64,000 nucleotides of DNA from Smallanthus sonchifolius. Taxonomy: Eukaryota; Streptophyta; Magnoliopsida; Asterales; Asteraceae. Positions 11,258-23,150 of this stretch are shown here, in pieces. Numbering within the stretch: the first letter of the stretch is position 1; each line of letters opens with the position of its first letter. Location: the NCBI GenBank assembly GCA_023525975.1, contig CM042020.1, positions 17,199,001 through 17,263,000 on the forward strand. Reading direction: 5' to 3'. The notes under the pieces were generated by a model. The model saw only the letters and a list, made by a program, of their open reading frames with translations. It was not told where the DNA came from and did no database searches. Made by a program: the position numbers and the translations under genes.

Positions 11258-11436
11258 TTTTGGTTTGGTGGTCGAGGATTTTGTCATAAGGTTTTTCTTC
11301 TGTGAAGGTCCCAGGTTCAATCCTCACAAGGTGCACTTCATAATTTCAGGAACACCCTCTTTGGCAGGACTTGAACTCTAGGCTAGGTGAGGTTAGCGAC
11401 ATCAAAACCGACATATCGTTCTAAAAAAAATCTATG
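11258..11436 (+). mobile_element. tRNA-derived SINE
   Basis: An A-box-like stretch (tttggtggtcgagga) is followed about 45 bp later by a B-box (aggttcaatcc). The body has no open frame and ends in an A-run near 11430. It sits just outside the Helitron. No clean target duplication was found, so the exact ends are uncertain. Confidence 0.55.
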
Positions 11437-11562
11437 TATGTATGGAAGGGTTAAAAAACATTTATTTATTAAACCAAGAAAACTCATATCAAATCAATGG
11501 TCATGATCCATCAATAACTATAATCTATCAATACATGATTTTAATTAACTAGAAATTTAGTG

Positions 11563-11894
11563 GCAACTTTTAATGTGGTGTAATGGTAAGAAGCCTGGAT
11601 TCTTTAAAAAAGACTTAGGTTTTATCCCCAAAGACATCACTTTGGGAGAGACATGGTGGCTCAATGAAGGAAGACCGGGATCTTTGTGATCTCCGGTTCA
11701 ATCCAAAGGGTGTCCGGGTTTTACCACCAGTGGGCTTTCAGGCGGGTGGGTTTTCCCCGGAACTGGAGATAACTTGGGGCGCTTAAGGGCTCCGTACGGC
11801 TGGGTTGGGCCAGCTGGCGGTGGTTTTTTGTTAATGGGCCACCCCGTACGAAGTACCTGGACAATTCTCTGTTTGTTGGCCGTTCAAAAAAAAA
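11563..11894 (+). mobile_element. SINE with two tRNA-like heads
   Basis: Flanked by 15-bp near-identical repeats: actagaaatttagtg at 11548-11562 and actggaaatttagtg at 11895-11909 (one mismatch). It ends in a poly-A run. Two polymerase III promoter-like modules occur in series: tggtgtaatggtaag with aggttttatcc, then tggctcaatgaagg with ggttcaatcc. That arrangement suggests a dimeric SINE of about 332 bp. Only the second module looks well preserved. Confidence 0.75.
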
Positions 11895-12378
11895 ACTGGA
11901 AATTTAGTGTGTTATTTTTAGTTATTAAGGGTAATAGAAATTAATATATACTTATTTTTTAATTTTGGAAACAATCCACAATCAAAACTAAAATCCCTAA
12001 GATCACTCGTTTCTTTCTCCTATATATCGGTTTTTGATTTCCATAACACAAATACATTCCAAACAAAAAAAAAATCTATTTCAAGAATATCTGTTGAAAG
12101 ATTTTGAAGAAAAACCAAGAACATAAACGAGCTTTAACATGTGTAGAACATTTACATATATGTACATTAGCGGATCCAGTGTATTACTATGGAGGGGCCG
12201 GGCACTCCGTAGCCGATGAAGTTCTCATTAAGTTTAAAAGAGAAATTTATTTTGTCTTGCTTTAATCCCACTTGGGGGCGTGATTTCTCTGCACTACGGC
12301 CATTTCACAACATAAATCAAAATGCCCTTCTCATAATATTAATATTCTATAACCTATTATTTTATATTTATTAATCGA

Positions 12379-14528
12379 CTAGCTTTAATCTCATGTGTTA
12401 CACGGAGTTAAACATTAAAATTATAATGATAAATATTTTAACATATTTTTTTATACAAATTTGATAGGGTTAGGCTATACGTACCCCCCACTCCTACTTG
12501 TCGTACCCCCTCCCTGAAAAAATAACTTTTAAACTTGTCATTTTACCCCTTTCGAAAAATTATTATTTCTAAAACCGTTCTTTTAAGTTTAAAAACACTT
12601 TCTATAAAATAAAATGTATACTCCTCCCCTCTCCTACTTGTGGCACACCCCCTCCTACTTGTGGTACCCCCCTCATTTTACCCCTTCGAATAATCATTAT
12701 TTATAAAATTGTTTTTTTAAGTTTAAAAACTTTATATAAAATAAAAACGGGTTAGGTCATACATATCCCCCTTCTACTTGTCGCACCCCCATGAAATAAC
12801 AAGTTTTAAACTTGTCATTTTATCGTATTCGAAAAAATTATTATTTCTAAAACCATTCTTTTAAGTTTAAAAACACTTTCTATAAAATAAAATGTATACC
12901 CCTCCCCCTCCTACTTGTCGTACCCCCCTCCCCATTTACCCCATATGAATAATCATTGTTTATAAAACCGTTTTTTTAAGTTTGAAAACACTTTTTTATA
13001 AAATAAAAACGGGTTAGGCTATACATACCCCCTGAAAAAATTACTTTTAACCAAGAATAACAAATTAACAAAAAGACATAAATAAAAAAAATAAAAAGGT
13101 TTGAATTGTATTTATTTGAAAACTTTGAGAGGGGTGCAACAAGTAAAAATCAGTGGAAAGAGGTACGTATAACACAACTCATTGGTAATTTTTCTATTTA
13201 TTAAATGTTAAGATTATATGGATAAGAGTAATCAAAACATCAAAAAAATAAATGAAAATACAATTCATAAGTGATGTACTTTTTATAATACATTAAATTA
13301 TATGTCAAATTAAACCTTTCAATGACGATATACAAATTTGAAAATACTTCATTGCATATAACATTTGACGTGGTATTGGTAACTTTTTCATGCTTAACAC
13401 CCAATAAATGCAACAAAGAATAGAGTTTCATTTCCTCAATGACTGAAAACATAAAATAGCCAGAACCGTTCTAAAAAAAGGTCACAAACGGTGCGAACCT
13501 GATTGAAGACAGTAGGGAGTCAAAGAAATCGAAGATAATCAAATTAGTTAACGATTTCCTTGCATATGTTGTTTCTCAATTTTACTAGTTTTTGAAACTC
13601 TATCAACTTTTTTGTAGAAACTTTAACCTTGATGTTATAACATATTTACAAATATTTAACTTGTAATTAAATTTACGTATCAAAATTAAATTAATTATTT
13701 TTAAATCTCACATATTATACGGAAAATCTCGCTAAATTTTAATATTTAATCTCTCATTTAAAATAAAATAAAAACATACAAATAAACTTTAAATTTCAAC
13801 AATATATCGTGTTTTAAATTCAAATTTTAAAACTCCAAAATTTAAAAATCTAGCACCTTAATATATCGCCACAATTTAAATTTAAAATTCCAAAATTAAA
13901 TATGAAAAAAGTTAAAACTAATAAATTACAATTGAAACCAAACATAATTTTTTTTGAAAAAAAAATCTTGTCATTTAAATAAAAGTTAAAGTTTAAAATA
14001 TAATATTCTTTTAAAAATAAATATTTCTTAATTTTAATTAAAAATAACTATTAAATTTACAAATCAAAATAAAAAAATTTATTTTTAAATATCAAACTTA
14101 ATTAAAAAATACAAATTAAATATCCGTAGACTTTATTCTAACACATATTTATTTTTAAAATACAAAAGTAGTATTTTCATTTTTTTTATATAAAATTAAA
14201 AATCTTGCTTTTTTAATAATAAAATTTTAAGAACTCGTTTTTTTAATAATGAAACTTTAAAAACTCGTTTTTTTTATATCTCCTATTTTTTATTCTTCAT
14301 TTTTTTAAATATTCACTTTTGATGATAGTTTTTAAAAAAAATTAAGTCAATAGTAATAATGGTGAATTTATTTGGTAAAATGTTTATTTATATAATTTTC
14401 TAAAAAAAATAAGCTAAATATAGAAATATTGAATAGTGGATATAAATGTGGTTTGGGGGGAAATGAATGTGAAGATTAATGTGGTGTTGACAAGTGGCAC
14501 AATATTTAGTTTTTTATTATAATAGGGA
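12379..14528 (-). mobile_element. Helitron, 2.15 kb, nested in the hAT-like element
   Basis: The minus-strand 5' end reads TCCCTATTATAATAAAA from 14528, preceded by A. The 3' end has a hairpin around CTCCGTGTAACACATGAG and then attaaagCTAG at 12379, followed by T. The region 13180-14528 is homologous, in inverted orientation, to the Helitron at 38219-39748. No Rep/helicase gene is present. A short conserved frame (13240-13452) occurs in both copies but I do not recognise it. Confidence 0.82.
12468..13060. repeat. Tandem repeat of about 270-bp units within the Helitron
   Basis: The phrase gggttaggctatac and its variants, followed by cctacttgtcg, starts near 12468, 12748 and 13011. Each copy includes a stretch close to ttttaagtttaaaaacactt. 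The third copy is truncated. The related Helitron at 38219 lacks this expansion. Confidence 0.72.
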
Positions 14529-14948
14529 TTGTTTCGTTTAGTTTTATTTAGATAATTATTTTATTGTTTAATTTTGTTTTCTTGTATTTAATTGTTTAAC
14601 TAAGCTAAATAATTATTAAAACAATGTGTTTATTTATGTTAATTATTCATGCAATCGTATTTGTAATGATTTCTTGAACGTTTATGTAATATGTGTTGTA
14701 GAAAAAGATGTACCCGTCAATAATGCTAATAAAAATGTGATTGAGCTTTTTCAAAATTTGAAAATAAGCAGAGGACAATTTAAGATTTAATTTCTACTAT
14801 CATATATATTGAATTATGCTTTTAAGTTATATGCATTGTTTCATGTTATTTTTTATTATAATTTGTTGTTTTTTGACCCGATCAATTTTGACCCGACCGT
14901 ATTTTGCACCCCGTAACGAAATTTTCTGTATTCGTCACTGTATATGTA

Positions 14949-15897
14949 AACCGTAAATTACAAATATGTTAAATAAACAAGAAAGACACAACTTCTAAAT
15001 TACATATATGTAAATAAAAACAACTAGACACGATTGATCAATTCCGACTGTTAAAAAAAGAACGTGAACATTTACATTCATGTAAATGGTTAACTTACAC
15101 ATATGTAAATGGTTAACTTCATCCACTTTTATCTTCATCTTCGTCTTCATCTTCATCAATGAATTTTAGGATATACATCTTTATTTTCATCCAATTTTTT
15201 CTTTGTTTTCATTTTCATTGTAGAATTATGATATTCCATTGCTAAACTAAAATACACATAACAAAATTACATATAAGTAATAATATAATTACACATACGT
15301 AAAAATAGAATTAACTACGTGAAATAATAGAAATATATATATATGTGTGTGTGTGTGTGTAATAACATAGTTGCATATATGTAATGATAGAATTACATAT
15401 ACATTGTGGAGCATGAATGATGTTCTTCGATGGAATTGATTTCTGGTTCTTGATGAGAAATCGTGTTACCCGACTTCACTTTTCTAGTTCATCATATGAC
15501 TAAAGAAATCAATGGAACCTTACAAAAATATTGAATAAATGGATGGAACCTTGAAAAAATCTTGGGAATCGCTGGTTCTTGATGAGAATTAGTGTTCTTT
15601 ATGTTCACTGTATCCTTTGTGTTATTCAATTTCGATCTTCTGGTTCATCGAAGGACTAAGAAATAGATTGAACCTTACAAAAATCTTTGGAATCGGTGGA
15701 GTGTTTTTGATGTTGAAATCGAGGGGAGTGTTAAACATGGAGAGAATAAAGGGGATTCAATATAATTAGATACCTACAAAAAATAATGGCGTGCAAAATT
15801 ACATAATTAATCTTGCAATTAGAAAATGAAAATTAAAAAATATATATATGATTACTCAATATGAGTTTTCTTGGTTTAAAAAAAAGTGAGTTTTCAT
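14949..15897. other. AT-rich noncoding stretch with tacatatgtaaa words
   Basis: Repeated short words such as acatatgtaaatggttaactt and a (TG)n microsatellite at about 15341-15361. The sentence-like segments near 15430-15700 (cttgatgagaa, gttcatcga, ggaaccttacaaaaat) occur two to three times, indicating local duplication. No gene seen. Confidence 0.5.
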
Positions 15898-16077
15898 TTT
15901 TTTTTTGAAAGGCTAATATCATACCATATGAACACTAGCAAGGCGCTAGCAAGCAACTACAATAAGAACAAAAAATTACAAAAAATCAAAACTTTTCCAT
16001 TGATTCACCTTAATCTCTAAATCTCTAGCTTTGTTCTTGATCCAAAGGTAACCCAAAACTTTCACCTCATCCACGAT
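15898..16077 (-). mobile_element. 5'-truncated LINE (L1-type 3' tail)
   Basis: The plus strand starts with a T-run (poly-A tail of a minus-strand element), and the flanks share gttttcat(tt) at 15890 and 16078, consistent with a target duplication. The minus strand encodes YLWIKNKARDLEIKVNQW before stops, resembling the C-terminal end of plant L1 ORF2 (a WIKxR...W pattern). Confidence 0.6.
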
Positions 16078-16619
16078 GTTTTCATTTGATCTATTCTCTA
16101 TATGCATGTGCGTGCTTGCGTGCGTGCGTGCGGCGTGAGGGTTAAAATGAGAACCACTTTTTAGTGGTTAAATTTGGGTGATAAAAAAAACAATCTATGG
16201 CTAGCTACACTATATGCTTTTTAACACTTTAGGGGTGCATTAGACTTTCAACCTTTTTTCTCTCTCTAACACGTTGGAACAAATTACCATAATTTGACTT
16301 TCCTCTATAACGAAATGAAAAAGAAAAACTAGATCTAAATCAAACAAATAAGAATAATATCAAAACAGATAAAAAGATCAACCTTGTTATAAATTAGAAG
16401 GTGATTAGTAAATCTATATCCAATTAAATGATGACAAGTCAAATGAGAACAATAGAAAGGATATACGACTCAGTCAAAATCAAAGTACATCACAAACAAA
16501 CTTGAACATATAATATGCAGAGTACGTCGAACTAACATAAGTATCATTATCAGCACAACAAAACCTACACCAATATTAAATCATCAGTAATTTATGTAAT
16601 GTATTAGCAAAAGTAGTTT

Positions 16620-16860
16620 ATGCAATAACGGGTACACAAAGATCACTCGTAACACATGTAGTTATATGCAACAATGCATACACTATACTAAGAATACATA
16701 TGTAGTGTATGCAACAATGAATACGTTAAAATATTATCATACATTAAACTATAATCGGTAATGCATGTGTATGCAACAATGCATACATTATACTAAGAAT
16801 GCATATGCAGTGTATGTAGTAATGCATACACTAAGTTATCATTAGTAACACTTGTAGTTT
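16620..16860. repeat. Degenerate 105-bp tandem repeat
   Basis: The phrases gcaacaatgcataca, atactaagaat and gtgtatg recur in order near 16667 and 16772, with a partial third unit before and after. Surrounding DNA from 16078 to 17179 is AT-rich and noncoding, with a TGCG microsatellite near 16110. Confidence 0.6.
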
Positions 16861-17639
16861 ATTTTGATGTCAATACCTAAATGTTAAAAGAGAAATGAGA
16901 ATCAAGATTTACAATTTAAAAGAAATAATTTTCTCTGTTTTCTCACAATATTTAATGTTTTACATAGAACTCTTCCTTATATAAATATTGCAAGAACACG
17001 TAAAATAAAATGAATCCTTTATTTTTTTAATCTTAAAAGTTTTTAAAATATAAAAAAAATGATAGAAATACATATTTATTCATATCTCATGAAATTCAAA
17101 AGGAAAAAAATGAACAAATTATGTTTATGCATATAACCTACACATGTGTAAATCATGTGTAAGTTATGTTAACTACACATGTAACACCCGCAAAACCCGA
17201 CATCTCTCGTTTGGGCCAAATGGAAAGAAAAGAGGCATGGGGTGGGCTTGGAGGCTTGGGCTTGGCCCATTAGGGTTGCATAAACCCTAGGACCAGAAAC
17301 ATTCAACCTTCATTCCCACATTTCAACCATTTTCATAGAGAGAGTCTAGAGAGAGAAAGCTCCAAGAATCCCACCATTTATGGCTCAAGTGCTTCTAACC
17401 TGCTACTCCAACGTTGAGGAAGAAGAATCCACGAAGAATCACTGCATTGAGGTAAGAATCGAACCTAAAACCTCTGATTTTCCGTATAAATGGTTTTGGG
17501 GTAAAACTAGGGTTTTGAACCCAAAGGATGGATTTTTACATGTAAAATGATTAAATAAGCCCAGATCTAGCTTCATGGGAGTTAAACAAACAATTTGAAT
17601 GTAAAAAGTTGGAAACTTGGGTTGAAAACGATCCTGTTT

Positions 17640-17950
17640 ATGAAGATCTTCATGGGGAGACACTAATAGTGTCGCCATCTTCATCAGACGACACTAATCG
17701 GGGATGACGATGTACGTCTCCCGAGGTTCGTCAATGATTGGGACACGTGTCATTCCACTTTTGACGACAATAAGCTGACGACACTAAATAGTGTCGCCAT
17801 GCACGTAAACGACACTAGAAGTAACGACATTAAGTCCAGAACGAAAGTTCCGGCGACACTATTCTGACGACACTGTCACCAGGCGACACTGTCCGATGAC
17901 ACTAGTGTGTAAACGATACTAGTTCCTAGTGACACTAGTCTAGGTGACAG
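17640..17950. repeat. Array of GACACTA/TAGTGTC hairpin words
   Basis: About ten occurrences of gacact in one orientation or its complement, several paired as gacactaatagtgtc or gacactaaatagtgtc, which can form short hairpins. The words cluster in 300 bp of the LTR-like block and are rare elsewhere in the window. Confidence 0.7.
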
Positions 17951-18162
17951 TAGCAATTGTTAATAGTTTTTCACTCGTTGATTTACTACAAATTCCTAGT
18001 ATCCCGCCTAGCCCAAACAGTTAAGGAAACGTATAGTAAGATCCGTACTGGTGAATTTCTATTGCCCATTTTCCCGTTTTAAAGTTTTGGACTGAAGCGC
18101 ATGTTGTGAATGGAAATAAAAGAATGATGTTTTACTAAGTGTTTATGACCACTATGTGTTAT

Positions 18163-19790
18163 TGATGTCGCCCAAACGGTCTATAAAAACTAATAAATAA
18201 ACCTAACCTAGACTCCTAAGTAATAAATGGAGTACCTATGAACTAAACCGCACTGACAAGTAAGTGTACCTATCGAGTGTAGCACAACTTAATGGTAAAC
18301 CGGAATATCGAACCCTAGAGACACTGAACAACTAAACTAGACTCTGACTTGGACTAAAGATATTTGGTTGGGGGGGTTTTCTACACTACTGATTAACTAA
18401 GAATGTAGCAAACTAAGTCGACTCAACTATCAAGATCAAGACTAAGGAAGAAATCAGAAATGGGAAGAATACTACCTAGGTCGGAATCCTACTTGCAAAG
18501 CACAACTTCTACCGGTTCTGGAAACTAATATGGATTTGGGTTTCTAAGGAAACAGCTCTAGACTACTTAGTGGATCCCTAATCATTCTCAGGGTGTCACC
18601 AACTAAGGAACCTAAAGGTGTAATAAACTCACCAGATAGTGGATTACCTTTCGGTCTCTCCAACAATGATAAAGTACCCGAATAGATAGATCACCTTTCA
18701 GTCTCACTGTCCACCATACATCTGAAGATTGCACGGGGTAATCTCAAACTAAGAACTATGACTCGAAATAGCAACAATCACTAGACACCTAATACCAACT
18801 TCCTCTCAGACAGCTGACACTCAGATTCCTAATGACGAAGACTAAACGACTATCTCTCACTTCTCGGGTATTGAGACAGGATACACACTCAATCCAATCT
18901 ATACTCAATCACCTCCTATGGATCACTATCTCTAGCAAACCACACAAACAATCACAAACCCTAAAGTCTATGACCTAGATACGCTAATCAAACTGGAAGA
19001 CATCCACAATCAACGCACGGAATCCATAATCAAACATAAATCAGATCTAAGCATGCATATACATCATAATAATCAAATCAAGATCCTTTACAAAATCATA
19101 AACCATCAATTAATAACCAAAACCAGTAAAAATCGTAACTTTACGCATTATTCATTATAAACCTAGGCATTATCAATGATCTAACCAAGAATCATAATCC
19201 AAAACATCAAAACAGAAGTAATAGACAGAAACATGGTATCAAACATAGCAATCAAAGAATAAAAATCAAAGCTTGAAACCTAGAACGCTATAATCAACGA
19301 ACCCGGATCCAAAACTTCAACCTTTTGCTTCCAATCTGCTTCCTCACTCCCAAAATCTCCTTTGGCTCTTCTCTAGATGGCTGGAATTCAAACTTTTGGT
19401 ATTATGGCATTACAATTCTATTAAAATTTGAATTTAGTGTTTACACGATTTTTCTGTCTCTCGCGTACCACGAGAACATGGGTTAGGTTCCTCGCATACT
19501 GCGAGGAACAAATTAGTCACGGCCAGTTCTGGATTCCCTCGCGTACCGCGAGGGTCTGGGAATCTTCTCTCGCATACCGCGAGAACACGGATTTCCAACT
19601 TTTTAACTTTTAATCTTCCGGCTTCATTCTCTTGCTCGATTTCTTCATGTATTCACTTGTAATATTCACGAGCACCTGTAAACAAGACAACGACTCAATA
19701 GTATACAAAAATGACTCAAAACGAACACAAAACTAATAAAAAAACGCATGAAAACACTAGGAATAAAGATGTGTGCTTCGCACTACATCA
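18163..19790 (-). mobile_element. Solo LTR with TSD GTTAT
   Basis: Terminal inverted repeats TGATGT...ACATCA are bounded by a perfect 5-bp target duplication GTTAT (18158-18162 and 19791-19795). Length is 1,628 bp, with no internal coding region or primer-binding site, so it is a solo LTR left by recombination. Orientation is tentative; I chose minus because its hairpin words then read the same way as those in the gypsy LTR at 21091. Confidence 0.85.
19460..19583 (-). repeat. Four CTCGCGTACCGCGAG hairpin words in the solo LTR
   Basis: The 15-bp words start at 19460, 19491, 19538 and 19569 (spacing 31, 47, 31). Each has a 6-bp stem (CTCGCG/CGCGAG, or with one or two changes) around a 3-nt centre. 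The consensus is the exact reverse complement of the word found in the gypsy LTRs at 22912 and 29889. Confidence 0.9.
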
Positions 19791-20644
19791 GTTATTAACT
19801 TGGTTTGCAATGTATGTAAATATTTATTAAAGTGTTTACTTGTGTGGTAGCATGTATATATGTGCGTGTGACTAAATGTGAATGTTATCCCGGGGCGAAA
19901 GAATGAACAGAAAGTCTTGTGTAAGCAACAGTGCAAGACTTGTCTTCAGACGAGCAAACAGAGGAGTCTTGTCTTTATGAAAAGCAACAAAGGAATCTTG
20001 TACACAAGCAACAGAGGAGTCTTGCATTCTTGCAAGCACAACGTTCCAAGCCTCTGGGACTTGGGACAGTTAAGACGGAATGGTATCATTCGAGTGCTAG
20101 TTCACTCAATGATAAGAATATGAACGGAAGAATGAATGAATGAAAAGGCTAGCATGAATGTTAACTAACTATGAATGTTTTAAAAAGAAAGCTAGCACGA
20201 ATGTTTCTTAAAGTTTTAAAAGAATGAACGGACTCCCACTTTAGGAATCAGAAAGTTTGAATGGAAGAAATGTTTTAAAAGACAAGCTTTTATTTATCTT
20301 ATATATAAGCTGTTTTGAAAGGAAATGATGAAGTGTTCAATTACTAAAGTAAAATACAACTCACTCAGTATATCTGACTTTTAGCATACACCTCAGGTAA
20401 ATAAAAGAATAGATGAATGGAGTCGCGGGGGCTTGGATGGCATGGACTTTTGCGGGCTGATCAACTGAAGACTGACATTCCCGACTTTTGAATAATGAAC
20501 AATTTATGTTATAATTTGTATGGATAATTGTAACACTTGAGACTTTCGTTGTCATGTTTACCTGATTGGAATGATTCCAAGTTTAAGAACTGTGTTTTCA
20601 ATGTTTTGTGCCAACTATGAGACTACCCGGTTTAGGGCGTTTCA

Positions 20645-20738
20645 AAATTTCAACTCAAATTTTAACTTTCAAAACATGCAGAAGTAGGTCCCATAAAACA
20701 CCCTTGATTAATCAACACATGATAAAAGCAAACCCGAC
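20645..20738 (-). mobile_element. LTR end fragment of the older gypsy element
   Basis: Closely similar to 30925-31015 of the intact LTR of the same element: both share gtaggtcccataaaac and cttgattaatcaacacatga with few differences. It represents the last 100 bp of the element's other LTR; the rest has been lost. Confidence 0.75.
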
Positions 20739-20763
20739 AGTGGCAAGCACTAGCTTTCACAAA

Positions 20764-21090
20764 CTTAGCTCGTCCCTTGAGCTGGTTCACGACACAAACT
20801 TTGCCTCAAACAGAGGAACTCTTCAGTAATACGGTCCACCGCCTCTTGTGGACAATGATATTTCAAGAACGCCTCCTTGAATTCCTTCCATGAGATACTC
20901 CCGATACTACCCTTCTCCTTACGGAGATTATGCAACCAATCCTTAGCTCGTCCCTTGAGCTGGTTCATGGAAAACACTACCTGATCCTCCAGGTCACAGT
21001 GGCATGTCTCAAATGTTGACTCAATCTCCGTGATCCAACGTTGACTAACCAATTGGTCCACCTCCCTGTGAAAGTCCTTCGGTTTGCAAA
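20764..21090 (-). pseudogene. Gag C-terminal part of the older gypsy, split by insertion
   Basis: The minus strand encodes retrotransposon Gag residues including NQLKGRAKDWLHNLRKEKG and EEFKEAF-like KEFKEAFLKYHCPQ, closely similar to the Gag of the complete element nested in it. The frame breaks just after TEEFLCLRQ, where a 25-bp piece of the same gag (ttagctcgtcccttgagctg...) is repeated at 20764-20788 and 20942-20966, joining gag directly to LTR sequence. All of pol is deleted. Confidence 0.8.
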
Positions 21091-22149
21091 TGTAACGAAC
21101 CAAAATCCGGGTCTCGTTATAAATAAATATATTTCTAAATAAATATTATGTTGAAAATAATATTTTGAAATAAATTGAAACAAGCGGGTTTCAAGTTATT
21201 AATGGGGTTAGGCTAGTTTTTAACTAGTTTTGGAAAGGAAATGGTGAAATGGAAGTTGAAGGACTAATTGTGTAAATGGGCAAAATCTGCCATATTGACT
21301 TGGAGAAGTCAAAATTGGTCATTTTGCATGCTTGGGTCGTTCTTGAGCAAGAGAGGAGAAAAAGGAGAAAATCCAATTTGAAGCCAAATCTTGCGTTTTA
21401 GGCTCGTTTTGAGAAGGTGTTGGCTTGCACATCAACCTTCTAACATCAAGTAAGTGTTAAACATCCTTTTGATTTCACTTTTGATGTGTTCTTGGTGGGT
21501 GTTGGGTGAAATCCGAAAATTTGGATGCATGTGGTAAATTGGTGTTAGATTGTTGATAATCTAACTTAACTAAAGTTAAAGAGTGATGATTAACATCCTA
21601 GAACCCTTGATTTTGATTATGAGAAGTTAGGGTTCATATGAGAAAAATTGGGGGTTTTTGTAAAATGAAGATAGAATGGTGATCTAGTGATGATTAAGTG
21701 TTTTTGGGATGTTAGACACTTGAACAAACACCAAATTAACTTAATAATAATTTTTGAAAGAAAGATTAGTGTTAAGGTTAAGATAATGAAACTCAAGTAG
21801 GTGAGTTTGTGGTGAAAGAGGGTGTTTGGTTATGAGTATAACCCAAACGGGTCAATTTGGGTTGGAAATGGGAATTTAGTTGTGAACCCAATTGTAATGT
21901 GATTTTGGTGTATGTTAGATTACTAAACTAGGTGAATGTGTTTAGGTAATCAAGTTGCAAAGCTAGAAGCCGGTGCGGGACCTTCTAACCCGAAAGGTAA
22001 GTGCTTTAGCACTTACTTAGTTTTGATGATATGGTGTTTGTATGCAATGTTGTATATATGATGTATATGGTTGCATAATTTGACATGTGGTATGAATGTA
22101 GATGGAAGTGTGTAAATGTTAGAATGTATGTAGTTATAGTATGTGTACT

Positions 22150-22350
22150 ATAATGGATATGTGAATATGGAGTTATGGTCTAAGTACCATAATGGATAGA
22201 ATGGATATGGAGTTATGGTCTATGAACCATAATGGATAGAATGGAAATGGAGTTATGGTCTAAGTACCATAATGGATAGAACGGTTATGGAGTTATGATC
22301 TCGTATCCTAAATGGATATGAAGTTATGGCCTACGTGCCATAATGGAAAT
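22150..22350 (+). repeat. 43-bp tandem repeats with TATGGT/ACCATA hairpin words
   Basis: About five units of ggatatggagttatggtc-taagtaccataatgg type. Each unit can pair TATGGT with ACCATA around a six-base loop that varies (ctaagt, ctatga, ctacgt). An identical block lies in the 3' LTR at about 29128-29328. Confidence 0.85.
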
Positions 22351-22911
22351 GAAAATGTGATAATGAAACCCTTAATTGACTTATCGTATGCAAACGGGTC
22401 AAAGGGTCAAAAATGGGTGAAAGGTGTGAAATCAAGTTGTGAATACTTGATGTTATGTATAACATATTTCTATGATAATATGTTAGAGAATTGCAAGGGA
22501 ATGAAACCTTAATTGACCAAATGTGTGCAAATGGGTCAAATGGGTCAAATGGGTGAAAGTGGTGAAAACAAGTATATATACTTGTTGTTTTGGTCATCTC
22601 AATACTAATGGTGTTATGTTAATGTGGATATGTAGGGAAAGCTCCGAAGTAGGTCAAGGTCAAGTCCATTGGCAAAAGAGGATTCTCGTATGCTTTATGG
22701 TGATTATGGGTTTTTGTTTGAAATCCGTTTTTTTTTTACGTGTATTTTGGTTCACAAACAATGTTGTTTATGTTAATATATGTGATATGTATGTCTTTGG
22801 TCAAAACCCAGGTGTTGGGAGAGTTTTGGTGTTGTTGGGTTTGAAAAAAATGGGAAAAATGGTTAAGTATGAAAACCTGCAGGAAACTGAAACTCTCTGA
22901 GTTTTGAGTCC

Positions 22912-23040
22912 CTCGCGGTACGCGAGAGCCCTTAGAGGATTCTCTCGCGGTACGCGAGAGACTGGGTTTCCGGGTTTGCGTTTCTGAGACTCTCTCGCGG
23001 TACGCGAGGGAGGTGGCTAGTTTGTCTCGCGGTACGCGAG
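22912..23040 (+). repeat. Four CTCGCGGTACGCGAG hairpin words in the 5' LTR
   Basis: Perfect copies start at 22912, 22944, 22994 and 23026 (spacing 32, 50, 32). Stem CTCGCG/CGCGAG, centre GTA. They end 90 bp before the LTR terminus, so they lie in the downstream (probably transcribed) part of the LTR. Confidence 0.95.
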
Positions 23041-23041
23041 G

Positions 23042-23078
<37 letters not shown>

Positions 23079-23130
23079 GGATTTAGTCTTCCGCGCGTTA
23101 AACTTTTGTTATTGAAAGTGGTGTGTTACA

Positions 23131-23150
23131 ACTTGGTATCAGAGCAATGG
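23131..23150 (+). other. Primer-binding site of the complete gypsy
   Basis: ACTTGGTATCAGAGCAATGG immediately follows the 5' LTR. TGGTATCAGAGC is the common plant retrotransposon complement of initiator Met-tRNA, offset here by a few bases. Confidence 0.9.

Larger units (their letters stand above)
12165..14940. mobile_element. hAT-like element split by a Helitron
   Basis: Perfect 8-bp direct repeats TATATGTA (12157-12164 and 14941-14948) bound the block. The ends are degenerate inverted repeats (CATTAGCGGATCCAG and, inverted, CAGTGACGAATACAG). Without the Helitron at 12379-14528 the element is about 630 bp and noncoding, so it is nonautonomous. Confidence 0.65.
17180..20644 (+). mobile_element. 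LTR-like block interrupted by a solo LTR
   Basis: Starts TGTAACACCC and ends GGGCGTTTCA, whose complement matches the start at 8 of 10 positions, as expected of LTR termini. Without the nested 18163-19795 insertion it is about 1.8 kb. It carries a hairpin-word array (cgacactaatagtgtcg variants, 17640-17945) and repeated gcaacagaggagtcttg units (19925-20040). No target duplication was found and its right end abuts an older gypsy fragment, so solo LTR versus truncated element remains open. Confidence 0.5.
21091..23130 (+). repeat. 5' LTR of the complete gypsy
   Basis: Starts TGTAACGAACC and ends GGTGTGTTACA. Contains five or so 43-bp repeats with the hairpin word TATGGTCTAAGTACCATA (22150-22350), a gggtcaaat run (22527-22560), the CTCGCGGTACGCGAG array (22912-23040) and a 28-base A-run at 23045. 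The near-palindromic aagtatatatactt at about 22570 is a possible TATA box. Confidence 0.95.

Noticed and set aside
22331..22597. Minus-strand 88-codon frame repeated exactly at 29309-29575
   Set aside because: It occurs twice only because both LTRs are identical; it reads a tandem gggtcaaat repeat (HFHPFDPFDPF).
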